Shown: positions 1-8,800 of the stretch, in pieces
Position numbering within the stretch: position 1 is the first letter of the stretch
Layout: each line of letters begins with the position of its first letter
Assembly (NCBI GenBank): GCA_001839685.1
Contig: MLAK01001323.1
Location: 1 to 17,999 of the forward strand
Direction: 5' to 3'
Origin: Tritrichomonas foetus
Lineage: Eukaryota > Parabasalia > Tritrichomonadida > Tritrichomonadidae
DNA: 17,999 bases
Notes under the pieces: generated by a model
Database searches by the model: none
Told to the model about the DNA's origin: nothing
The model's input: the letters and a program-made list of their open reading frames with translations, nothing else
Position numbers and translations under genes: made by a program

Positions 1-201
1 ATTTTAGTGATTTCGTACGTTAAGACTATTTAGTTTGTATACATCTAATAATAGAAATAATTTCAAAGGAAGTTAAACAAAAGTTGAAAAGTGAACTGCT
101 ATTTTGATATGTTTATTTTCCAGATATTGTTAGTAATTGGTCATATAAGTTATCAATTTAATGCCATTATTGAATTTTCAATAGAATATGTACAGATATT
201 T

Positions 202-3200
202 ATGGGAAGAAGAACATCAATTTGGCGAGCATCTACATTGAAATTTCTCTTCGATATTGAGAAATTCAGAGCACTTACAACCCACCATGAGAAAATTACC
301 AACATTACAACGACTCTTCAGAATTTTTCCAGGAATAATCCCAATCTCGCAAAAATCCATATTTCTCAACAAGTTCAAAATACCATGGAACAATTCGCAA
401 GCGTGATTAGTGAATATATTGATGTTATTGTCACCAAAGTTTATTTAGAAGTGGCGCAATTTCTATCGGTGTATGCAACTTTAAAGAAGGAACTTCCAAA
501 CTCTGAAAAATATCGAAACTTCACTGATTTAATTTGTCATTATTGTTTTTCGGACAAAAAGAACCAAAACTTCTATATCGATACATTTCATTTTTTATTT
601 TCCCAGCAAAAGCTTTGTGACTCACTCGTTCAGAATTCTCAAATGCATACGTTAATTCACAGTTTCTCAAAGGGCACAGTTACCGATAATCTGATTGTAT
701 ATTGTGATGCTATTTATACACCACAACTGGTGAAGTCATTCAAATCAATCAATTCAAGCGAACTCATTCCACAACTTTTTCAATTCACTATTGCCCAGAG
801 GGCTCCAATGCTCTCAATCTATGCAATTTTGCTATTTTTGACCAAAATCACATACAAAGTTCAGAAAAATGACCCAAATTTAATGGAAGCATTGATCCAA
901 ACAGATTTTTTCAATTTTTTAAATATGTACTTAAAAACTATCGAGCGACCAGCCATTGTAACAAATTTTTATTCACTTTTCATAAAATGTGTTTCGCATC
1001 ATAGTTTGGTTCCTTATAATTCGAAAGTTTTAGAGAAATTTATTAATTTATTTAAAGAAGTGAAAGTTCAAACACAAGTTGCAATTTTCCATTTTCTTTA
1101 CACTTTTGACGATTTGTTTAAAGAAACTTTATTAAATAGTGAATATTGTTTCCCCATACAAAATTTTATCCTGAAAAGTGTCATTTGTGACAGTGACTGT
1201 TTTGAGGCACTCGCAAGCATTTTAGAAAAGTTTATAAAAAATTTCCCACCTGCTGCCGAAAAAGCTATTGTTAAAATCCTCAAATTTTTGAAGCCACCAT
1301 TAAATAAAGCTTACCAATATGATTTAATATTTGATTGGTTTACAACAATTTTACATAAAGGTGTAACACCTGAAATTTTTCATGATAAAGACTTTTTGGA
1401 TGCTTATGTTATAAAACCACCAAATGAAATCGTGTATAGCTATTTAAAGTTTCCAACATTTCTATCAATCATTTCAATATTAATCGACCAGCAAAGAACA
1501 AGGCTTCGAAAAGATCAATTGATTGACAAAATGACGAAATTAGCAGTCGCCAAGCCAGATGTGCAAAATAATTTATTATCTTTAATTTCTGACAATTTCG
1601 GTTCAGACATTCTTCGTTTTTATTTAAAGAATATGGAAAAACCAGAGATTAGAGATACTTTTGTAACCTATTTACCCTTCAATAGTTATGATTTTAGAAA
1701 TTTGTTTATTTCAGGTAATTGTTTCAAAATTGTTTTAACGAAAATGTCATCTGAAGCATTTTTGTATGATTTCCTCAAATTCATTCATTTAATTGTGTAT
1801 CAAACTAACGATCACTTCTTTGATGAATGGGTTATCCAACAACCAAAAGAATCACCTTTATTTAAACTCGATAAAACACATATTCAAGATTACATTATAT
1901 CTCCACATCATAATGCTGCAATCTACATTCCTTCATTATTACCACTAATTGACATTCCATTTAAAACCGAATCACCCTTCAATATGTATTTAATTAGTCG
2001 GTTTTCTAAACCAGTTTATGAAAAACTTGGTATAGAAAATCCATATTATTCAGAATTATATGCATATTATATAACAGATACATCAGAGATTAAAGTTGGT
2101 GATCTTCCTGCTAAATGTGATGAATTTCCTTGTTATGAATTCTTCCCTAAATCACCTGCAGGTTACCTCAAAGTTACTGTTCCTGTTACATCAATATCAT
2201 TCAATATTCGATTTAATCGAAATTCGCCAGAACCCATTTGTTTTTTAAGGTTTTCCGATACCTCAATGATCTTTCAAGATAATAAAATCATGATTGGTAC
2301 AGAATTTTCTGTTGATGTGAGTGCCAATGAATGGATAAAAATTAGTCTTCGACCCAAAATGTTTAGTAGAACTGAAGTTACAGTAAATAATGTATTATCG
2401 ACGATTGGAAGAGCCTTCCAATTCGAATGTTTAGGTGATAATAATGGACTTACCTTTATTTCTTACCAAATCGATAATAATATCATCATCAATGACAATG
2501 AACATGCAAATGCATTAATAAAAATATGCGGTAGTGCTGTTTTTACACCGATTCATACTATTAGTCATCTTCTTGAAGTTTACCATCACTTTCTTTCACT
2601 TGTTAAACGCTTCGTTGAAAATGATGAAACTCGAAATATTCCCTTTCTACTCCAATTTTCAAAGTTTATTCAAAAAGAAAACATTATTTCATTTTTCGTT
2701 GATATTTTTACTGTTATTTTAAAAGTATCTGATCGTTGTGATAAAGAATGGATTCCAGTTTTCATTGATTCACTTTTAACGGTTCAGGATATCCAACAAA
2801 GGACATCAATATTAAATTCATTATTATTTGATATTGATACAATGACAAATTTATCAATGGATAATTTACTTTATTTACTTGAAACAATAATGTCCAAAAT
2901 TGATGTTAACACATTTGATAATGATTTAATATTTAGTTCATATAATTTTATTTTTAGTATTTTAGTTCTAAATCATTTTTCACATGACCAGTTTCGAATT
3001 CTTTTCTTGTCCTTTTGGAAAATGATATCCAAAAGCTTGCGCGATACTAAACTTGTTTTTGAAATTGTTCAATTTTGCTTCACTTATAAATTTAACTGTT
3101 TTAATTTCTCAGAAAATATTAATAAATTCGATATTGCTGAACTCCTAAAAGATTATTCAGCCATTAGTGAATATCGAACTATTTTAATCAATTTCATTTT

Positions 3201-6200
3201 CGATTTAGAAAATTGTTACCAAACCAACTTTTTTAACATTGAACAATTATTGGAACTCGCAATTTCACAAGATGAAAATACTTCTAAAAAAGCACTTCAA
3301 AAAATAATTTGTCGCAATATAGAAAAGACTACCATTTTAAACAACATGCCAATATTTACAATCATTTTCCAAAGATTTTCTACTCAAGAATTTGCGTGGT
3401 CATTTTTATTAGATAGAATGGTTAAACAAAATAGTTTTATGAATATAAACTATGATAAAATTAGTAATAATGTTGAGAATCAAGAACTCATCGCATTAAT
3501 GTTTTCTATGATAAAAGTCTTAGGTAAGACCGATTTAGAACTTAAACTAAAAGCTTATGAGTTTATTTGCTTCATTTTGCCTAAAATTGACAATGGTGCG
3601 ATTTTCGATGAACGATGTTTTAGCAACTTTTATGATTTAATTACCGGTGGTAGATCTTTTAATAACAATGTATTAAGTGAAGGAATTACATTACAAAACA
3701 TATCTACCTTCATTTCTGATAGTTCTGATGTTTTAGCATCAAAAATTTATCAATCAATTCCACTGTTTTCGGAAAATTTTGTTCATATATATGATCAATT
3801 TATTGTTCGTGAATTATCCGATTCTTTTTGTGAATTTAATTTATTATTATTTCTGAAACTAGTTGATAATACATTAAAATATCCAAAATATCTTTCAGAT
3901 TTACTCAATATATTATTAAAAGTGAATAATGAGATATTCATTCAGAATACAATTTTACATATTCTTAAACAAGTGCCGATTTCTGATGTACATGACAATT
4001 CAATTTTATTATTAAAGAAGTTTTTTGTTATTTTGGCTGACAATAAGCCAACAATTTTCTCTGACATATTTATTAAAAAACTAATTGCCAATTGTGTCGA
4101 ATTTGCACAATTTGCAGTTTTAACAAGCTTTTTTGTATTCAAATATGATTTTAAAGATATTTCTACGTTTTTGTCGCTCTTAGGCATGTTTTCACAAAAA
4201 CTTGTGACTACAAATGGTAGAGATGCCGCATTTCTTGCTGTTAGGTTAGTTAGAATTGTAGTTAATGAAGAACAAGAAGAAAATGCATTGAATAGCTTTT
4301 TAGAAATGTTTATCGATAATGAAGATATTGTGACGAAATTTATTGGACCACTATTTGCACATTTAATATGTAGTTTACATAATGCTTCCAGTATTTTATT
4401 TGATCCATCCCTTGAAACAGCCATCACTGAATTTTCTCAATATTATTCCGTTGCATTTGATGAAATATTGACTCGAAGTAGCTATCCAACTGTAATGTCG
4501 AATAATGATATGATTCAATATGCGAGATTTATGGTTTCTAAAGTATCGAGATCTGTGATGTTTTGTTATAAAGAAAATAAAACATTCTTTTCGATGTTTA
4601 ATAGTGAACTGAGACGAAAGGAATACTATGCATCACGCGATATTTATAAACAAGCAATTAAAGGCTTCCAAGACCATCATATCGTTGATCAAAATTCGGA
4701 GAAACGATATATTTCACATCATATATCATTTCAAATTTCACCTTATAGTTCACCTTATTCACATCATTCAGTGATTTCACCATCATGCTTTACTTTAAGA
4801 ACACCAAATAATTGCATTCAAATGGAAAAAATTGACTTAACATTACTTTCATTTAAACCAAAGAAAGATTATTCAATCCCAATATCCAATCAATATCCAT
4901 CTGATCTATTTCGACATTCAGGAATTTATCACTGTTCAGGAACAAGAATTCTGACACATTTCCAAAACATCTATGGACCTATTGAAAACACCATCAACTG
5001 CACTTTAATTAGAGTAGATTTAAGAATTCCTTCTGTAATGATGAAAATTAATAACGGTTTATACCTCGTCATGACAGATACCACAATGAAAGAAAAAAAA
5101 CTAAAGTTTTTAGAATTGCATCGAGATTTATGCGAAGATTTTATTAACGGGAACTATGGAAAATACACTATGTTTTGTGGACATTTTGTATTAATTATAC
5201 TCCCTGAAGATATTCTCTATTCATCTCCATACATTTCATTGACGAATCCCAATTCAGTTTCAGTTATTTCTGCAACAGTTGGATCTTTTATTCTTGACTT
5301 TGAAGGTCAATATGATTTCCCTTTAATAAGCAGCCACAGAAAGTATACCAATACTCTAAATGACATTAAAAACGATTGGCTCGATTCCCGTCTCTCGAAT
5401 TTCGATTATTTGATGTACATTAACACTTTTGCATACCGGTCCTGGTGTGACCTGTCATCATACCCAATTTTCCCACGCATCATCAAAGAATTCAATCAAA
5501 ACCTTCTGATTAGTTCAGCTTCTGTATCAACAAAAGAAATAACCAAAGAATTTACAAAAGAGATAGCAAAAGAACCAACAAATGATTTCACTATTAATCA
5601 AACTCCAAATGATATTCCAGATTCCAATAAAGTTTCGACTCTCGAATCAAATCTAGAATTGGCTAAAGATGATAATCAAAATGACAATCAAGAATCAAAT
5701 CATGATAAGTTTGCTAAAGATTTAACTCAAGGATCTAATAAAGAATTAACTAAACATGAATATTCAGAAGATGCCACTGAAAAATCTACTAAAGTTGTTT
5801 TTGAAGTCCGTGATCTTTCACTCCCTGTTCAAATTTCATCTGACGAATGCGATACTTCAACTTTTCGGAAGCGGTATGAATCAGAAAAATATTTTTATTC
5901 TGAAAATCTTTCCAATCCAATGTTTGTTGCTGGAATTTCTTTAAGACTTTCCCCATTCTGTCGCGAAATTTGGTATCTGAATGATGGCTGGGATCACGGT
6001 TCAAGAAACTTTATTTCAATTCCATCATTCTTTTCAACTAAAAAGACAAATTATGAATTCCCACCTGATGCATTTATTGATAACACTTTTGTTAATTGGA
6101 ATAATTTCAAATTACCAAATGGTGAAAAATTGGAAATAACTTTTCCTGAATGGGCAAATAATAATCCTTATAAATTTGCTGAACTTCATCGCTACGCTTT

Positions 6201-7209
6201 AGAAATGCTCGAAACTCGCACTAAATTAAATAAGTGGATCGATTTAGTTTTTGGTCATAAGCAGCAATCAATTGAAGACATGAACATATTTTCACCATTA
6301 TCTTATATGAATGATAAATCTAATGATAAAAATAATGAAATTTCTGGTGAGCAGCAAAAAGGCTGGATGCTTCAATGTGGTCGTGTTCCAAAGAAGGTGT
6401 TTGAAAATGGTCATGAACAATTCATTCAAAAAGCATCAGAATTTCATCCTAATGAAATAAAAATGATATTTTATGATAAAATACCCAATCATTATCAACT
6501 TTTCGGGAAATATACAATGATATTTAATAAAGGAATAACTGTAATGAATGCTGATAAAATCACGAAAGTAAATAATTCTTTCGTTCAATCACTTTGGAAT
6601 AGATCATTCCATATAACGCGTGATTTACAGTACATTGCACTTACCAACTTTAATGACAGTGTAGTTATTTATCGAATCATATATGATAATGACACTCCTC
6701 TTGTTTTTCGTCCTCTTTCTCGAATAAACATTTTAACTCCGCTTTTATCAAGAATAAATACCAAGCACTTAATTTGTGCAACTTCTTGCACGAATGAATT
6801 AGTGATTTGGTTGATTTCTACTGGAGTTATTCTGAATCGGATCCAATTTAACAACATAAAAGTAATAGAATTTGATGAAGTAACTGATTCACTTTTTGTT
6901 GGTGCTGGAAAAACACTTCATCAATTAAATTTAAACGGATTTGTTGTTCGACAAATTGAATTACCATATGAAATATCTGCTTTAGCTTGTTTTGGATTTG
7001 GATTTTCTTTTGTTGATCGAATTATTGTAGTTGGCCATGAAGATGGAAGTGTTCGAGTCTGTAAGATTTGTTTTGAAACAGGAGAATTTGAAGTTGTGAA
7101 AGAGGGAAAAGTGAGTCATTTGCCGATTTCGGCGTTTGATGTTTTTGATTGGAACCATACAATAAATGTATTTGATTTAGAAAGCAAGTTTCCAGTGATT
7201 GATCAATAA
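202..7209 (+). CDS. Giant BEACH-WD40 domain protein (LRBA/neurobeachin/LYST-like)
   Basis: BEACH proteins are large scaffolds for vesicle traffic, membrane fission/fusion and autophagy; that role is inferred from the family. Residues are counted from the ATG at 202. Residues 15-600 and 790-1520 are helix-rich solenoid without clear motifs. About 650-775 is beta-rich and sits where LRBA-type proteins carry a ConA-like domain. About 1588-1713 fits a PH-BEACH domain. BEACH spans about 1725-2053 and is certain: SNFDYLMYINTFAYRS, then RLSPFCREIW, FPEWANNNPYKF, ELHRYALEML and WIDLVFGHKQQ in canonical order. A ~90-residue Lys/Glu/Asn/Thr-rich insertion (about 1774-1865) interrupts it. WD40-like blades fill about 2123-2330 (NELVIWL, GHEDGSVRVCKI). 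An in-frame ATG at 109 would add 31 mostly hydrophobic residues that are atypical of the family; the frame is also open from a GTG at 91. I prefer 202, but no good initiator was found before either ATG. The coding frame has no internal stop. TAA is followed by A, giving TAAA. Confidence 0.93.
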   Translation: MGRRTSIWRASTLKFLFDIEKFRALTTHHEKITNITTTLQNFSRNNPNLAKIHISQQVQNTMEQFASVISEYIDVIVTKVYLEVAQFLSVYATLKKELPNSEKYRNFTDLICHYCFSDKKNQNFYIDTFHFLFSQQKLCDSLVQNSQMHTLIHSFSKGTVTDNLIVYCDAIYTPQLVKSFKSINSSELIPQLFQFTIAQRAPMLSIYAILLFLTKITYKVQKNDPNLMEALIQTDFFNFLNMYLKTIERPAIVTNFYSLFIKCVSHHSLVPYNSKVLEKFINLFKEVKVQTQVAIFHFLYTFDDLFKETLLNSEYCFPIQNFILKSVICDSDCFEALASILEKFIKNFPPAAEKAIVKILKFLKPPLNKAYQYDLIFDWFTTILHKGVTPEIFHDKDFLDAYVIKPPNEIVYSYLKFPTFLSIISILIDQQRTRLRKDQLIDKMTKLAVAKPDVQNNLLSLISDNFGSDILRFYLKNMEKPEIRDTFVTYLPFNSYDFRNLFISGNCFKIVLTKMSSEAFLYDFLKFIHLIVYQTNDHFFDEWVIQQPKESPLFKLDKTHIQDYIISPHHNAAIYIPSLLPLIDIPFKTESPFNMYLISRFSKPVYEKLGIENPYYSELYAYYITDTSEIKVGDLPAKCDEFPCYEFFPKSPAGYLKVTVPVTSISFNIRFNRNSPEPICFLRFSDTSMIFQDNKIMIGTEFSVDVSANEWIKISLRPKMFSRTEVTVNNVLSTIGRAFQFECLGDNNGLTFISYQIDNNIIINDNEHANALIKICGSAVFTPIHTISHLLEVYHHFLSLVKRFVENDETRNIPFLLQFSKFIQKENIISFFVDIFTVILKVSDRCDKEWIPVFIDSLLTVQDIQQRTSILNSLLFDIDTMTNLSMDNLLYLLETIMSKIDVNTFDNDLIFSSYNFIFSILVLNHFSHDQFRILFLSFWKMISKSLRDTKLVFEIVQFCFTYKFNCFNFSENINKFDIAELLKDYSAISEYRTILINFIFDLENCYQTNFFNIEQLLELAISQDENTSKKALQKIICRNIEKTTILNNMPIFTIIFQRFSTQEFAWSFLLDRMVKQNSFMNINYDKISNNVENQELIALMFSMIKVLGKTDLELKLKAYEFICFILPKIDNGAIFDERCFSNFYDLITGGRSFNNNVLSEGITLQNISTFISDSSDVLASKIYQSIPLFSENFVHIYDQFIVRELSDSFCEFNLLLFLKLVDNTLKYPKYLSDLLNILLKVNNEIFIQNTILHILKQVPISDVHDNSILLLKKFFVILADNKPTIFSDIFIKKLIANCVEFAQFAVLTSFFVFKYDFKDISTFLSLLGMFSQKLVTTNGRDAAFLAVRLVRIVVNEEQEENALNSFLEMFIDNEDIVTKFIGPLFAHLICSLHNASSILFDPSLETAITEFSQYYSVAFDEILTRSSYPTVMSNNDMIQYARFMVSKVSRSVMFCYKENKTFFSMFNSELRRKEYYASRDIYKQAIKGFQDHHIVDQNSEKRYISHHISFQISPYSSPYSHHSVISPSCFTLRTPNNCIQMEKIDLTLLSFKPKKDYSIPISNQYPSDLFRHSGIYHCSGTRILTHFQNIYGPIENTINCTLIRVDLRIPSVMMKINNGLYLVMTDTTMKEKKLKFLELHRDLCEDFINGNYGKYTMFCGHFVLIILPEDILYSSPYISLTNPNSVSVISATVGSFILDFEGQYDFPLISSHRKYTNTLNDIKNDWLDSRLSNFDYLMYINTFAYRSWCDLSSYPIFPRIIKEFNQNLLISSASVSTKEITKEFTKEIAKEPTNDFTINQTPNDIPDSNKVSTLESNLELAKDDNQNDNQESNHDKFAKDLTQGSNKELTKHEYSEDATEKSTKVVFEVRDLSLPVQISSDECDTSTFRKRYESEKYFYSENLSNPMFVAGISLRLSPFCREIWYLNDGWDHGSRNFISIPSFFSTKKTNYEFPPDAFIDNTFVNWNNFKLPNGEKLEITFPEWANNNPYKFAELHRYALEMLETRTKLNKWIDLVFGHKQQSIEDMNIFSPLSYMNDKSNDKNNEISGEQQKGWMLQCGRVPKKVFENGHEQFIQKASEFHPNEIKMIFYDKIPNHYQLFGKYTMIFNKGITVMNADKITKVNNSFVQSLWNRSFHITRDLQYIALTNFNDSVVIYRIIYDNDTPLVFRPLSRINILTPLLSRINTKHLICATSCTNELVIWLISTGVILNRIQFNNIKVIEFDEVTDSLFVGAGKTLHQLNLNGFVVRQIELPYEISALACFGFGFSFVDRIIVVGHEDGSVRVCKICFETGEFEVVKEGKVSHLPISAFDVFDWNHTINVFDLESKFPVIDQ

Positions 7210-7210
7210 A
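7207..7210 (+). promoter_or_regulatory. TAAA poly(A) signal overlapping the BEACH stop codon
   Basis: The stop codon and the next base read TAAA. In Trichomonas vaginalis the UAAA tetranucleotide, often fused to the stop codon, is the reported polyadenylation signal. Assignment here rests on that parallel and on the same arrangement at the end of the M60-like gene. Confidence 0.5.
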
Positions 7211-7370
7211 TATTGCGATAAAATATTATATCATACTTTTCATCTTTTTTCTTGATTTATGTGTAATATTTAAAATCACGAATTGAGAAATAAACATTTC
7301 CAGGCGTTTCCAACTAAGCCGAACTGCAAGCCTACGAATTAAAGTCTATTATTAGCATATGTTGAGTATT

Positions 7371-7700
7371 GAGAGAGTATAACAATGCGTTGGGGATCTC
7401 CACTTTTCCATTCAAAAACGACCTATTTCTTAAAGATTTTCGTAAGAAATCACAACTATTCAAATGAAAAAAATCAATGAAATCGACGAAACCATTATGA
7501 AATGAGTCAAGTTTGAATAGAAAGAGTATAATTCTGCATTTGGATGTACCCCACTTTTGAAATCGTAAATTCAGATATTTTTGAATGATTTTCAAGGGAA
7601 TCCACTACTTTACAAATACTGGGATTTTTGATGGTCGAGTTCTGGACTCTATTGTACTCAAATTCAGTCGTTCAAGTGGATAATGAGTGTTTCAACGCCA
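7371..7700. repeat. Degenerate tandem repeat, unit about 150-152 bp
   Basis: Two units are visible by hand alignment, with the start of a third. Shared anchors keep a constant offset: GAGAGAGTATAA at 7371 against GAAAGAGTATAA at 7521; CCACTTTT near 7400 and 7551; GATTTTC at 7435 and 7587; TCGA at 7483 and 7635; TCAAG/TCAAA at 7508 and 7658; ATAAT at 7529 and 7680. Identity is patchy (roughly 60% in the better blocks) with small indels. The minus strand stays open across part of the array (7595 to 7332, no ATG at its start), so this could be a decayed repeat-protein gene, but no known repeat family fits a 50-residue period here. Confidence 0.45.
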
Positions 7701-7987
7701 CCATTTTGAATGGCTTTCAGTCTTATATTATGTCCTGATGTTGGGTTATCTGTTCTAGATGCATTCAAATTACTTCAATGCCTACCAAATCATGACAAAA
7801 GTGGTGCGATCTCAAAATGCCTGAAAATGAAAAACTACCACATATAATCACGTATAAAAACAATAAAAATTTCCAGAAACTTTTGGTTATTCATGTATAT
7901 AGACTCAATATAATGGCTAATGCTTACACATAATTTTATTTCTAAGTCAATTGGTGTGAAATTCACAGAAGATGAAGTTTGGCAAAC

Positions 7988-8152
7988 ATGCCACACTTCT
8001 TCAATCTTTCTCCATGTGTTGATTCAATTAAAAATCTCGAAGTACTCGGTGAAAATATTGTTTACAGGGAATATAAAGGTAATTTTGATAATACATCACT
8101 TAGAAAATGTCAAGAAGACTATGCACTAAATTCGCCTACTCAAACATCATAA
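7988..8152 (+). pseudogene. Short coding-like fragment, possibly leucine-rich-repeat derived
   Basis: This is a 54-codon frame starting MPHFFNLSPCVDSIKNLEVL and ending at a TAA followed by A, so it carries the same stop-plus-TAAA ending as the two large genes. The frame is closed by a TGA just upstream (7973), so it is either a tiny gene or the 3' end of a degraded one. The spacing of NLEVLGENIVY..YKGNFDN recalls irregular units of BspA-like surface proteins, which are abundant in trichomonads. That resemblance is weak, and chance is a real alternative. Confidence 0.25.
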
Positions 8153-8153
8153 A

Positions 8154-8797
8154 ATAGACTAGTGGAAAAGTCCGCGAGCTCTGATTTATCTATCTATTTT
8201 AAATTTTATTTAGAGTTACGAATATGAATAATTATTTTATCAATTTTGTTTCAGCATGTAATTCATATTACTATATAATGATTTCTTTATTTCAATATTT
8301 AATTTAAATGATTAAAACAAGAAAATTTTAATGATTTAGCGAATATTCATAGACTTTTCCTTATAATTTCCAATATTTGTCCGAAAAATTAGCGCGAAAG
8401 TGACAACTTCATTATTTCCCGCTTTAGTTATTAACTCTTTGTTAACACTGTGAACTTGTTGATAGAACCGAAAAAAATATCAATGAATTTCACAAATCCC
8501 CACGACACAAAAAACATTTCACGTTTTTTATTTATTTCTTGTTACGACTTTTTAAGGTTTGAGGAAAATAATCAATGAGCATTTCAAACAAAGGTACCTA
8601 TATAAACAGAAAATCAAAGAAAAATAAAAAATATAGATTTCGCCAAAATCTTTTTTTTTTTAATAATTGGAAATGATCAGCGCGATATCCTTTTGACCGG
8701 TATTTTTTTAACGGTCCAATAGGTCTTTGACTGGTCGAAACCGGAAACGACCGAGTGAGGTTATTTGGCCGGTCAACGATCAACAACGCTTAACAAT
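8154..8797. other. Intergenic stretch without a supported gene
   Basis: This is AT-rich DNA with stops in all frames. The only visible structure is at its right end (8690-8780), a locally GC-richer block with repeated ACCGG, GGTC and CGGTC words. It includes TTGACCGG (8693-8700) and its exact reverse complement CCGGTCAA (8769-8776). The block lies in the 3' flank of the minus-strand M60-like gene. It could form a loose stem-loop in that transcript's tail, but the arms are only 8 bp and the inner sequence does not pair well. Confidence 0.4.
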
Positions 8798-8800
8798 TTA
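8797..8800 (-). promoter_or_regulatory. TAAA poly(A) signal overlapping the M60-like stop codon
   Basis: Read on the minus strand, the TAA stop is followed by A, giving TAAA. This matches the trichomonad poly(A) tetranucleotide and repeats the arrangement at the BEACH gene. Confidence 0.5.

Noticed and set aside
91..201. GTG at 91 or ATG at 109 as the start of the BEACH protein
   Set aside because: A nuclear eukaryotic gene is unlikely to start at GTG. The ATG at 109 adds a hydrophobic leader unlike the family. It cannot be excluded, but ATG 202 starts the more usual basic, helical N-terminus.
3942..4427. 161-codon minus-strand frame inside the BEACH gene
   Set aside because: It is antisense to a continuous coding frame, has no domain, and fits the shadow expected in AT-rich coding DNA.
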